DNA from: Henricia sp. BOLD:AAB3569
Taxonomy: Eukaryota > Echinodermata > Asteroidea > Spinulosida > Echinasteridae
Assembly (NCBI GenBank): GCA_037783545.1
Contig: JBBELK010000308.1
Location: forward strand, 3,286,001-3,350,000
Direction of reading: 5' to 3'
DNA: 64,000 bases
The position numbers and the translations under genes are program-made. Shown here piece by piece: positions 21,934 through 32,633 of this stretch. The notes beneath the pieces are model-generated. The model saw only the letters and a list, made by a program, of their open reading frames with translations, was not told the origin of the DNA and ran no database searches. Every line of letters starts with the position of its first letter. Position 1 is the stretch's first letter.

Positions 21934-22585
21934 TAGACTGGTTCCCGCTCCACATATTCCACATACAACGACTAAATATGAGGACCGGCTACTGTGGTGT
22001 TTAAAATAGCACTTTAAGCATTACGTCATGCATTTATTTTTAGGAGCACATAACCGTTAATTTTCAAAGCGCGCTGCGCGCTATATGGCATGAGTGTACA
22101 ACAATTTGAAAGGGGTTATTCCATATTTGACAAATACAAATTTAATATATTAACCTAAAATATTAAATATGCCCATTTTAATAATAATATACATGTAGGC
22201 TAGCATCAAAAAGAAAATTCAAACCATGTCTGCATCACCCAATGAGCTCCATATTGTACATGTAGTTTTAATCTGCTGTTGCAATCCCGTAACTACGTAC
22301 CATTCATAGTGACGGTTACCGTAACTATAGCCATGCACTGAGAGCCACTGCGTAGTTTTTTAATCCGTGGCATCACCATAAGTACACACGCAAAATTCTC
22401 GAAACAATGACGAATTGTACCCGACGATTAACGGTAACGTCCGGACGACCGGACGTGCATTCGGGTAACTTCGGGAACCGTTCGGAAAAAGGAGGAATTC
22501 CTCCTGTTTCAAAATGGCGGAATTGGCGGATCCCGGACCTTAGATTCAGTCTAGTCAAATAATTTTTGGTTCGGGTACCAGACTA
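21934..22585. mobile_element. Complete TAGACTGG foldback with 10-bp TSD
   Basis: The ends are TAGACTGGTTCCC (left) and GGGTACCAGACTA (right). The 10-bp repeat GATTGCAGGC flanks it exactly (21924-21933 and 22586-22595). An uninterrupted paralogue at 26587-26596 has a single GATTGCAGGC, which confirms the insertion and its limits. The 652-bp body has no ORF of note. Partial copies are at 4480-5134, 12515-12711 and about 23050-23412. Confidence 0.88.
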
Positions 22586-22595
22586 GATTGCAGGC

Positions 22596-22890
22596 ATTCA
22601 AATGTAACGCGCGCAGATTGTAAACACCGTGCATGCATGTGATACATGTATACTCGGTAATGCTGGCCGTTGTCCGCGTCGGCGATTGGCTGACTATTTA
22701 AAGCATACTGGGAAATCCGTTCCATTACATTCGTCAGCATGCATCCCTGTAAAACTGCGGAGTAAATTAAGATCGTCGTTTGAAAGTTTGGTATAGGAAT
22801 GGGACAGTCACAAGGAACGGAACTCAATACAATTTCTGGGAAAGTATAGAAATCGTTTCTTTTCGGCATAACATGACCGAATTGATTAAA
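22596..22890 (+). repeat. Host dispersed repeat, right part
   Basis: This continues 21765-21933. ATTCAAATGTAACGCGCGCA, GTAAACACCGTGCATGCATG, AATGCTGGCCGTT and GGAAATCCGTTC are shared with 26597-26880. The short ORFs over it are not supported as genes. Confidence 0.65.
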
Positions 22891-23049
22891 TTACATCAAA
22901 ATGACTCGGGCGTGAGTTGGCTCAAGACAACAGCCGGCTCACTCCACATATTTGCGTGGATTTCCTCAGTAACGTCGCTTTGCAAATTCCCTGAGATCTC
23001 AGGATGCGTGCACGTATGCCTGCCCGGCCCGGGCCGCTGCGTGTGTATT

Positions 23050-23412
23050 TATGGTGATGCCAGGATTTAAAACTACGCAGTGGCTATAGTTACGGTAACC
23101 GTAACGCGATAATGAATGGCTATAGTTACGGGATTGCAACAGCAGATTGAAACTACAATACGGAGCTCACTGGGTGATGCAGACAAGGTTTGAATTTGCT
23201 TTTTGATGCTACATGTATATTAAAATGGGCATGTGTAATATTTTTAAGGTTAATTTATTAAATTTGTATTGATCAAATATGGAATAACCCCCTTCAAATT
23301 GTTATACACTCATGCATTTGAAAATTAACGGTTATGCGCTCCTATGTTTAAATGTAGCCGGTCCTCATACTCAGTCGTTGTATGTGGAATATGTGGAGCG
23401 GGAACCAGTCTA
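23050..23412 (-). mobile_element. Inverted partial copy of the TAGACTGG foldback
   Basis: It reads inversely to 21934-22375: ATGGTGATGCCAGGATTTAA, CTACGCAGTGGCTATAGTTACG, CACTGGGTGATGCAGAC, GAATAACCCCCTTCAAATTG, ending GGGAACCAGTCTA. With the complete copy it makes a ~1.5-kb inverted arrangement with ~400-base arms. Only one terminus is present. Confidence 0.7.
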
Positions 23413-25234
23413 AGATTTTGGGGGAATTCCCCTCACACGAACATTAAACAAGCTAGAAACTGTACGGAATTTTACCAGTTTAGAACAGAGAACGATTTCT
23501 GAGCTAAATTTCGAAAGCAGATTTTAGAAGTCAAACGTGGATATCGCCCGGAAATTTAGGTAGGTCCTGTGTTTTTAGAAAATATTTCTTCAATCAATAT
23601 TACCGCAAATGCAGCCGCATGTATTGTACTTTGTCTTAACCCAAGGACATTTAATTCGCATGTACAAATCCACGTATATTTTTGGTCCATATTATTAGTA
23701 GGCCGGTGAAACACACTCAACGGTTCCACTAGACAACGCATAAAAACACGACAACGATGGACAATTTGTTGATGATATTTCACAGGGTTTCACAACAATT
23801 TGCAGTTTATTTTCATGAAAAACTACAGCATTCTTTTTACAAGAATATTAAATAAAAAACTCCAAATTATCACAAATATCAGTAAAATTACCCACTTCAC
23901 GCTCTTCGAGCTCGGCCGACCGGCGCGGCGCGGCGCGCTGGTGCCAGTGCCCGGTGTTGAAATTGAGAATTTATCACTGGAAAATCTTACCCAATCTCAA
24001 CTTTGAAAAATGGGTAGATTTTTATGGAAAAATCTGCCGATTTTGTGAAACGCGCAACTTTCAACGAAAAATAGGAACGATTGTCCGTCTCCAGGTGAAA
24101 TGGGAATGAAATCTGCCAGTATTTTCCAGTAGAAATCAGGCTGCGAAATATGGTATTATGTGCTGCAAATTCGTGAATATTGTTTACCCCAAAATTCAAC
24201 TTTTAGTAATTTTTTAAATGTTTTTAAAAATAATTTCTCTGAACCTGTTGTCATATTGTGTACTGTACCTACTGACAAAATTTCAGCTAAATAGCATCAT
24301 CAGAACCTGAGAGATGACCTTTTTGCATATGTCATTAGTTGGACTTGTCTCCAGAGCACAAATTATTGAAATTTGGTCTTTTAGCCCAAATTTGGGCCAC
24401 TGTTTCACAAGAACTGAAAATTAGTATTATTTGTAACACACTTATATTTTTAATAAAGGCAGCAGACCTTCATATATGTGAAAATGACACATTACATTGC
24501 CTCAGATCACCAAGAATAAGGCATCTGAACTACACACCTTCTTGAAATGTAGGCGATTTGGGCTTAAAAGTTGGCCCGTTTGTGAACTTACGGGCTTTTT
24601 TAATGCACCTTATTTAAATAATGAGGTGTATAACTTGGGAAAGAAACACTGATATGTAAAGTTTGGGTGATTTACTTCCAGGAAAAGAGCAAATAAGATA
24701 TTTAAAGCCTATGAATACATGTATAATAGAAAAGTTGGTGTGAAATCACAATTGTTTTTATTTTTGCCATTTATTTGTTGAGTTGTCTAGGAATTGGTCA
24801 TTTTTTTCAAAACCTTTTTTATCCATAACTTGGGAACCCCTGTACCGATATTCAAAATGTTTTGTAATCTACACAACAAGGTCCTTCAGGGGAATTTGAT
24901 TTAAAGGAGCGCTTTTGATTTGTTCATTGTCCTGCCTATTATTAGCATAACAATAAAAATGTTACGTTTTTTGTTTTTATGCCTGTCCAAAATTATTCAT
25001 ACATACCAAGTCTCAGATTTGATAATTTGATGCCAACGTTTGTGATGATGCACATGGTTAATTTTGATATTCTAAAGTTCTTTATAATGTTATGCAATTA
25101 TTCCAAAATGTGTGTATAAAATCTGAATGCATTCCAAATGTGTTCTATTGAATGACCAATAAGGAATGATATGATGCAGTCATTCTCATTTTATGGTCAG
25201 CATCGAAGAAAAATGAACTGAGGTTCGGTTGTGA
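23413..25234. other. No gene recognised
   Basis: AT-rich sequence with only short ORFs and no splice-bounded coding block that I can recognise. A small GC-rich island (CGGCCGACCGGCGCGGCGCG, 23912-23931) is unexplained. No inverted termini were found for this stretch. Confidence 0.4.
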
Positions 25235-26018
25235 GCACTTTCACACCAAAGGTTGCCTTCAAACTGCCAAAACAGTCCAAAAATTAAGTTCCATATAGCC
25301 ATGCACCCAACTTTTTTATTGATCAAATGCTCATACGTGGGGATTACAAATTTGCAATATCAAGGCTACAACTTTACCGGTTGTGGGAAAAAAACCAACT
25401 CCTGTTGGTATTTTACATATAGCCTACATTATTTATTACTGGTTCTGCAGGGAGAGGACAGCTTTTTAACAGAAATTATGAGTAAAAATTTTGAATGCCT
25501 AAATACCAGTTTTACCGCATTAAAACAGGGTTTATTGTTTTATGGCATATAAACTATAGGCACCTAAACTTTCTTTTAGACATTTTGTTGTCATGTGGAA
25601 TTCACAAGGATTTGCTTCATTTTAATAGGTTCTGGAGAGGACATTTAACAACTTGTGCGTTTAACAGAAAATGGCATGGTCCACATATTTAATAATAACT
25701 TTCGATTGCCTCGATTGATTTTCCTGAAATTTGGAATGGATGTATAGCCAGGATGATATTTGTCATTGCTATCCATAGTGTGTATATAACAGTCAATGCA
25801 ACAATTTTTATTCCACGTAAAAAAACAAATACATGTAATGCGAAATATCCGTGGTAGTTCATTTTTGGCTAAAATTTGTGTTAAAAATGAGGATAATGTA
25901 GCCTCTCCCTATCCTGGTACATATATGGTACAAACATGAACAAAATCCGTCCAATAGGAACGGAAATATTTGCCGTTAAAATTGAAATTTATAAATGCAA
26001 CCTTTGGTGTGAAAGTGC
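25235..26018. mobile_element. 784-bp TIR element
   Basis: The termini GCACTTTCACACCAAAGGTT and AACCTTTGGTGTGAAAGTGC are exact inverses over ~22 bases. No TSD was found with confidence, though TTGTG occurs just outside each end. The interior ORF (25253-25552) has no recognised domain, so this is a non-autonomous DNA transposon of unknown superfamily. Confidence 0.7.
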
Positions 26019-26219
26019 CCTTGTGCATGCATAGTGAATGCTCAAAAAAGAGAAAAGGCTATTGTGCTGTGGCGAACGACGCAGTATATAGCGCCATATG
26101 GACTATAGTCACACCCTGTGTATGTGTAGGCGTAGTGTACTGATGCACTAAGTACGGCAAATGACATGCACACAGTGCGTGATATATTGAAATAAATGAC
26201 GAGTATGGCCAGGGGGGGT

Positions 26220-26380
26220 TTGGGGGTCAACCACCCCCCACCCACCCCCCCACCCCCCCCACCCCCCCCCCCCCCACCCCCCCCACCCCCACCCCCCCCC
26301 CCCCCCACCCCCCCCACCCTCCCACCCCCCCACCCCCCCACCCCCCCACCCCCCCCCCCCACCCCCCCACCCCCCCCCCC
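26220..26380. repeat. C-rich (CCCCCCA)n low-complexity tract
   Basis: About 160 bases of C runs broken by single A (rarely T). The minus strand is a long series of G runs and could form G-quadruplexes. Proline- and glycine-only ORFs over it are artefacts of composition. Confidence 0.9.
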
Positions 26381-26425
26381 GCGTCAGCAATGCGCGCGCG
26401 TGCCAAATTCGTGCCACAAAATACG

Positions 26426-26880
26426 CATCCTCTTGCAACAGGGCCCCTTAAACGCACTCCCTAACTCCTGCGTACAGTGGCCCTGTTGAAACAGGCCCCA
26501 TTTCGCGTTTTCGCGGTGGAACAAGCGACAGAAATCTTGTCGCCTCTGCTGGACCAATCAGGACGCTTAGCAGTGCATTGCAGCATGATTGCAGGCATTC
26601 AAATGTAACGCGCGCAGATTGTAAACACCGTGCATGCATGTGATACATTGTACTAGTATACTCGGTAATGCTGGCCGTTTTCCGCGTCGGCGATTGGCTG
26701 CTATTTAAAGGATACTGGGAAATCCGTTCATTACATTCGTCAGCATGCATCCCTGTTATTAATTTAAAAAAAATGCGGAGTAAATTAAGATCGTCGTTTG
26801 AAAGTTTGGTAGGAATGGGACAGTCATAAGGAACGGAACCCAATACGATTTCTGGAAAGTATAGAAATCGGGTCGCCGAC
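26426..26880 (+). repeat. Uninterrupted paralogue of the 21765/22596 host repeat
   Basis: Colinear with 21774-21933 joined to 22596-22865. It contains the empty target GATTGCAGGC at 26587-26596. Its left edge (ATCCTCTTGCAACAG) also preserves sequence next to the target of the 12727 element. Confidence 0.75.
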
Positions 26881-27139
26881 GGAGTCAACGAAAGTTTAAT
26901 GACCCGGAATCGACTCCACCAAATAGACAGCCGAAGTGTGATATCGATGATGTATACTACATTAAAGGGCAGTATACATGATTGGTACGTATCTCGAAAA
27001 TCAGAAATGTTCACAGATTTACGGCGAACTTACACATTATAGACATGATGACCGTAGAAAACTTCCCCTGAAATGGTTTTGTCTGAAGTGATAGTCTTTG
27101 AGAAATGAGTAAAACAATTATTGTTCGTCTCATGAGACG

Positions 27140-27330
27140 AAAATTCTCCCAAAAACCATTTCGCCTAAGTGCTATTTCGCCCCCAAATCACTTCGTCCGA
27201 GTGCCATTTCGCCCCAAATCACTTCGTCCAAATACCACATCGCTCAAATGCTAATTCGCCCCAAAACCACCTCATGCACAGGCGGTGGTTCAGGGCGAAG
27301 TGGTTTTGGGGCGAAATGACTGCAAACCCG
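27140..27330. repeat. TTTCGCCCCAAA-type minisatellite
   Basis: Alternating ATTTCGCCCCAAATCACTTC-like and CACTTCGTCC/ACATCGCTC phrases repeat about five times with ~30-base spacing. An inverted phrase (GGGCGAAGTGGTTTTGGGGC) follows at 27294. Imperfect copies only. Confidence 0.6.
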
Positions 27331-27734
27331 GCCTTTTTTTTTACTGTTTTCTCAAAAGTTAGACGAAGTACGGAGCTTGTTTTTGCTCAGGTTGGTTTTA
27401 ATCGTGCATGTCTTCTATCACACAGGGGGATAAAACTATTTGTAACAGTTTACAATCATGTATACTATCTTTAAGAACACCACCACCCCATCAAATTTTA
27501 ACATGAAAAAGACGTACACTACAAACAATTAAAAACCATTTTCCAAACCTGTCAAAAAGACTTGAAACGTAATCGCTAGAGTTGAAAAATGCCTTGAAGT
27601 CCCCCCTTACGTCTTAGGGAGGGCGCTCTTGGGATCGCGACCGCCACACTATCAAAAGCTATTTCGACCAGTTGCCACCATATACAAAGCATAAATAACG
27701 GGTACAAGAAGTTCCACATTGTACAAAATCGTTA

Positions 27735-27895
27735 CCTTGATAAACAGGCCACCTGCTTATATTGGCCACTTGTCTTGTTTCCCCCAAATGTCATGTGTTA
27801 ATGGTTAAGCAACCTATTATAAAGAGGTAGTACCCAGTTTATAGTGGCCAGTTTTTACGGTCCGTCCCGAGGGTGGTCATTATATAGTATATACA
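27735..27895 (-). repeat. GTGGCC-type dispersed repeat (inverted copy)
   Basis: Inverse of the 3300-3480 repeat: ATAAACAGGCCACCTG, TTTATAGTGGCCAGTTTTTAC and CCGAGGGTGGTCA. The copies are diverged. Confidence 0.5.
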
Positions 27896-27992
27896 TACAT
27901 GACAAGTGTTACTGTATCTGTGTATGCCTAAAGCTATGCCGTGGGTTAAAATTAAGATTGAAATATATTTATAGAGATGAGTACAACCTGGC

Positions 27993-28157
27993 GTTTTCGC
28001 GACCACAACCAGAAGAAAGAAAAAAGTTTCTCAGTGACGTGGTGTGAATCCAACCAATGGCCAGCTTTGATTGTTGGCAACGTTATCCCAAGCTGTTCCT
28101 TCATTGGTTGACTCAATAATACGTCAGGAATGTGTTTCTGGTTGTGGTCGCAAAAAC
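27993..28157. mobile_element. 165-bp MITE with GTTTTCGCGACC ends
   Basis: GTTTTCGCGACCACAACCAG and CTGGTTGTGGTCGCAAAAAC are inverted ends with one mismatch. Two CCAAT-containing stretches inside (CAACCAATGG, CATTGGTTG) also face each other. No coding capacity. Confidence 0.7.
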
Positions 28158-28204
28158 AAGCCCCTGCTTGTGAGGACGCCATTTTGAAAGTGATCACTGA
28201 ACTT

Positions 28205-28440
28205 TTACGTCACGTGACTACCTGTAAGACAGATTACATGATTGGAAAACAGGAACAACGGCATCACATAACTAAAGAATAATGTTGATAAACTGCTTTG
28301 TAGAAATTTTAGGCATAGGTGCAATAGTACCGTGTTGAATGAATGGTATAAAACATGTAGACTTATATAAAGCACTTTCAGTTGGCAATTTCTCCTACAA
28401 AGGTACCATGGCATTTACGGGGAAAACAATGTTGTCTTTG
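28205..28440 (+). repeat. Dispersed repeat, 'GATTGGAAAAC' family copy 1
   Basis: It shares GATTACATGATTGGAAAACA, AACTGC(T/C)TTGTAGAAATTT and the (T/A)GCAGTAATAC-type phrase with 46826-46945, 38490-38700 and 54050-54200. Non-coding and diverged; the end limits are unclear. Confidence 0.5.
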
Positions 28441-28685
28441 TTACCATTGCTATCAATTTAGTCGTTTTTCTTGTCAACTCATGAAGTAAAATTTTGGGTC
28501 ACTGCATGATGTAATGGGGTTTTAACACATCACAGTGATGGCTGATTTGTGTGCAATATATTCTGCATGGGGCCTCTTTTAGCGATATTTAATAAACCTG
28601 AAACACATCTGTACTTTGTGAAGCAATCAATTTGTTTTGTAACCCAGATTGCTTCCCCGGCAATAGCACAACCAACGAAAAAAAA

Positions 28686-29822
28686 ATGCCTAGCCCAAGC
28701 ATTCCCAGACCAGAACAGAAAGAGATGAATGATGCCTTTAGTATCAGCTCAATGTTAGACGACTTAGAAGGTGGGGTACAGGGCTTCTTCAGATGTCGGA
28801 AAGCCGCAGTACAGTTAATCCGCGATGAGGCAGACTACGTCCAAAAGCACCACAAGAACACCCGCATTGCTACGGTAATGGCCTATCAAAGAGGCAAATA
28901 CAATTAAAACAATTTTGAGAAATAAATTTAATATTATTTAGGGTGGGTTTGGCCGGTCTTGAACGTACGTTTGAAACCGGCTGGGGGCCTGGACGCTGAT
29001 AATGGCCCGAGCCGCAAGGCATCAAAATCTTAAACACTCATGGGGGAAAAAGGGAGGGGTCAAAAATGTTATCTGGTCACGCTCCTTTAAGCTAGGGCCA
29101 CCACAGTTGCTCTTGCTCCCACCCCCCTCCCCCAACAAAAAAATCTAACATGCAATAACATGTTCCGTTTATAGCTTTCGGGGGCTTCAGCGTCGATCGT
29201 AGGGACTGCACTTAGCATCACAGGTTTTGGACTGGCATTCGTCACTTTCGGAGCTTCCCTTATTGTAAGCTTCGTCGGAGTTGGCATTGGAGCAGCCGGC
29301 GGACTGACAATAACTGGAAGCATCGTCGCAGAAATCATCACGTCTCGTCTGGCATCTAAAGCTGCACAGAAGATACTCAAGGAAGACGAAGAAGCCTGCG
29401 AAAAGCTCAAGGCAGCCTTCGAGCGACTCAACACGCTCTACGCGAAATTAAAAACATGCGGCAGTTTGCTTTCCGGCGGCAAGCAAATATATAATGTCGT
29501 AGATGCCCTGATTGACCTAATCAAGGGGGGCGCGGGCGCTATTAGAGTTGGGGAGGCGGCAGGCCAAACGGCCTTTGAAGCAACACGTACTATGGGAAGA
29601 GTCTTCGCGATTGCTGGTGTCGTGTTTGCAGCGGTCTCACTGCCGTTTGATTTGTACACGCTGGTAACCACGGCGGTACAAATTCATAAGAAGTCGGTTT
29701 CCAAAACGGAGGGTGCAATCCGAGAAATAGCTGATAAGTTGGATAGTCTGAGTGAGCAGGATATGCAGCGTTGCTGTAACGAGATCAATCGTATTAGAAG
29801 AAAAATTCAATTTGAGTCCTAG
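28686..29822 (+). CDS. Apolipoprotein-L-like protein (exons 28686-28874, 29175-29822)
   Basis: Two exons join in phase 0 (donor attgctacg|gtaatg at 28874; acceptor gtttatag|ctt at 29174) to give 278 residues from the ATG at 28686. A further 5' exon is possible because aacccag precedes 28648. Order: a hydrophilic N-terminus; a helix around FRCRKAAVQLIRDEADYVQK and HHKNTRIAT; a long Gly/Ala-rich hydrophobic hairpin (SASIVGTALSITGFGLAFVT, GVGIGAAGGLTITGSIV, about residues 64-112); an amphipathic Lys/Glu segment; a second hydrophobic stretch (RVFAIAGVVFAAVSLPFDLY, about 199-218); and a C-terminal helix ending NRIRRKIQFES. This is the APOL layout, a family of colicin-like/BH3-region proteins that act on membranes and ion flux. 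The biological role here is unknown. No AATAAA was seen just downstream. Confidence 0.82.
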
Positions 29823-30204
29823 TCTTTTAGGCCGTGAGACAGCTCCACTTATCGTTCAGTTTTGTGGTGATCATCTGGTAACTAAGTGCAAACCACTGAT
29901 AAATTAACTTTATTTACGTAGAAACAAAACTAGCTTGTTACCTTTATCCAATAATTGCCAGTTAAACGGTAATTGAACGTTACAAATGACCTCAATTATG
30001 TCTGAAGTGTCCTTTGTTGGCATGCATATTTCTAGGATCAAGGTTGCATTGTCAACCTATGCATTCAGTCATGTACTAATCAACAACTTTCACTGGGAAC
30101 AAGGATGAAAGAAAAAATGGCGACGTGCAAGGTATATGTGCAATGCACCGCACTACGAAGACGCAGAGGGGACATTTAAGTATTGTGCTTTAAAAAAAAT
30201 TAAA

Positions 30205-30282
30205 AATATGTACGTACGTGATGATAATAATACGTACGTACGTGATAATAAATACGTATGTATTTGATAATAATACGTACGT
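30205..30282. repeat. TACGTACGTGATAATAA tandem repeat
   Basis: About four ~22-base copies of TACGTACGTGATAATAA with slight variation. They abut the left end of the large foldback that starts at 30285. Confidence 0.8.
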
Positions 30283-30284
30283 TA

Positions 30285-32133
30285 GGGTCATTCCGCGTCA
30301 AATCAACCAATTTTCTGAAAAGTTCCCAGGTGACCCTCTCAGATTTTGATGAAATTTCATAAGAATGATTGAGTGTGGCCCAAATGAACACATACAAAAA
30401 AGTAAGATCATACTCCATGTCGTTTTCGAGATATGACCAGTTGAAATTTGGTCAAGAGGGCCATTTTGTGCTCGTGCGAGTCGCGAAAAGTGATTTTTGT
30501 GATATTTTCCGACTTTGAAAGCTCATAGTTCAGTCTTTGTACCAGGTAGAGAGCTCAAATTTGGTATTCTAGCTTACTTCTTGGCAAGATTCATGAATAT
30601 GCACTCAATTTAACTGTATCTGCTTTATTTTTCTGGTTATGGTCACCCAAAGTAGGCACTTTATTCAGCCAAAAATGTTTTTTGTGATTTTTGGGGTCAC
30701 CCTGTGCCCACATGATGGGTCAAATAAATCCTATATTCCCTAGGTATTATCTATGGGTGCATGTCTATACCCATAAGCAATTATAAGCTCACCAATGCAT
30801 TAATTAAGAAATGGCATGGGCCCAAAGTTGGCTCCAGCCAGAAAAAAAGGTCAAAAAGACCCCTCCCGTCTTGACCCTGGTTGACCCCGCGATCAATTGA
30901 ATTTTTTTTTGAAATTTACACCACTTAAACATATATATTATATCTACTTATACACTAAATTTCAGCTTTGGCACTCAACTCCTTCATGGTGTGGTGGCAA
31001 TTTGAGAAATAGACGTTTTTCGCACCTTTTTCCTTGATTTGCAAAAATGGGTATTTGTCAAAATGCGTAATTGTTTATTTATTTGTTAGCTTAAGATGTA
31101 AGGAACATTTCTAGAAAGATTTGGGATGGCCACTCTTACAGTTTTTTAGTTACAATAATTTTAACATTGGCTAACATGTACATGTAAATACCATGTAAAT
31201 AACATGTAACTGTGTCTGTACATGTGCTGTACATGGTATTTACATGTTATTTCTAAAAACAATAATAAAAACAAAAACAAACTTTTTCTGATGAATTTTA
31301 GTGTTGAATATACTTTTTTTCTAGCTGCAAAAAAATAAATTACACAAGCTTCAAAGTTGAAATACACTGTATGATGTTAAATTACTGTACGGATTTATGT
31401 TTAAATAAGCGAAAAACTTATATTCAAATTGCCACCACACCATGAAGGAGTTGAGTGCCAAAGCTTAAATTTGGTGTATAAGTAGATATAATATATATGT
31501 TTAACTGGTGTAAATTTCAAAAAATGTTTCAATTGATCGCGGGGTCAACCGGGGTCAAGACGGGAGGGGTCGTTTTGACCTTTTTGTGGCTGGAGCCAAC
31601 TTTGGGCCCATGCCATTTCTTAATTAATGCATTGGTGAGCTTATAATTGCTTATGGGTATAGACATGCACCCATAGATAATACCTAGGGAATATAGGATT
31701 TATTTGACCCATCATGTGGGCACAGGGTGACCCCAAAAATCACAAAAAACATTTTTGGCTGAATAAAGTGCCCACTTTTGGTGACCATAACCAGAAAAAT
31801 AAAGGAGATACAGTTAAATTGAGTGCAGATTCAAGAATTTTGCCAAGAAGTAAGCTAGAATACCAAATTTGAGCTCTCTACCTGGTACAAAGACTGAATT
31901 ATGAGCTTTCAAAGTCGGAAAATATCACAAAAATCACTTTTCACGACACGCGCGAGCAGAAAATGGCCCTCTTGACCAAATTTCAACTGGCCATATCTCG
32001 AAAACGACATGGAGAATGATCTTACTTTTTTGTATGTGTTCATTCGGGCCACACTCAATCATTCTTATGAAATTTCATCAAAATCTGAGAGGGTCACCTG
32101 GGGACCACTGGTTGATTTGACATGGAATGACCC
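30285..32133. mobile_element. 1.85-kb foldback element with ~710-base arms
   Basis: Arms 30285-31006 and 31425-32133 are inverted with scattered mismatches. They start GGGTCATTCCGCGTCAAATC and end GGTTGATTTGACATGGAATGACCC-type. GTTA occurs directly outside both ends (30281-30284; 32134-32137), a possible 4-bp TSD. The 418-base loop is AT-rich with no transposase ORF. The terminal GGGTCATTCC word is shared with 55727-56582, so they may belong to one family. Confidence 0.85.
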
Positions 32134-32591
32134 GTTAGTGATGTCAAAATTCCATAACATTGGTGTTAAAATCATGGTGAGACAGTAAAAAAAACTCCTC
32201 GAGGCATGACATGAAAAAAAATAGAATAAAACCAAATGTATGGGGGAACAGAGCCCCCGCCTCCCACCGTATAAGCCTACTCGTTAAAACCGTGGCATGT
32301 TTCTCTTTTAAAAACCCTTATTTATTCTCTCATTTTAAAAGCTTTGACTCAATAGATGTGGAAAATGTTAAGTGATCGAGAAATTAAAATTGAATTGAGG
32401 CGCGCGCTAGCTGATGTGCCCCAGCATTTCTCAAATCTCCTGCCGATCTGAACAGTCATCAGTCCGAAGCAGTCGACACCTGTCAAGTACACTAAAAAAA
32501 TAATTCGTTGAGGAAACTTAAACAAATAAAAGCAAGTCTGTTGCTATAGTCTTGGCCCAAAACTATTCTAGTCGATATTGGTTTGTGTATG

Positions 32592-32633
32592 TACCACAGA
32601 CATAAAGAACCTAGGTTCTTTATGTCTGTGGTA
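32592..32633. repeat. 42-base perfect palindrome inserted in a foldback arm
   Basis: It starts TACCACAGACATAAAGAACC and reads identically on both strands with no spacer (centre CCTAGG). The sibling arm near 33350 reads straight from CGCGT to ACACAAACC without it. It is therefore an insertion or expansion, not an original part of the element. Confidence 0.85.

Larger units (their letters stand above)
12771..22274. repeat. Three tandem copies of a 3,168-bp unit
   Basis: The units are 12771-15938, 15939-19106 and 19107-22274, exactly 3 x 3,168 bases. I compared them by eye and saw no difference. Each unit starts inside the left TIR of the Mutator-like element (TGCCCGCTCC) and contains the rest of that element, its right TSD, ~155 bases of host repeat and the first ~340 bases of the TAGACTGG foldback. 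The junctions join TTTTAATC to TTGCCCGC. The left breakpoint has TTTTAATAGTTTGCCCGC, so microhomology (TTTAAT, TTGCCCGC) probably guided the duplication. Only the first unit has the outer 44 bases of the left TIR, and only the third runs on into the complete foldback. Confidence 0.92.

Noticed and set aside
21933-22586. 8-bp TSD (ATTGCAGG) with CTAG ends, which would suggest hAT or P type
   Set aside because: The empty paralogue at 26587-26596 shows that the target is GATTGCAGGC, so the 10-bp reading with TAG ends fits better.
26196-26489. Proline- or glycine-rich ORFs over C-rich tracts (also at 45.5 and 50.1 kb)
   Set aside because: They are products of homopolymer composition on both strands and have no other coding signs.
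27140-27330. CRISPR-like repeat-spacer pattern
   Set aside because: Repeat phrases vary in sequence and spacing and the context is eukaryotic; it is a degenerate minisatellite. The 61.5-kb array was rejected as CRISPR for the same reasons.
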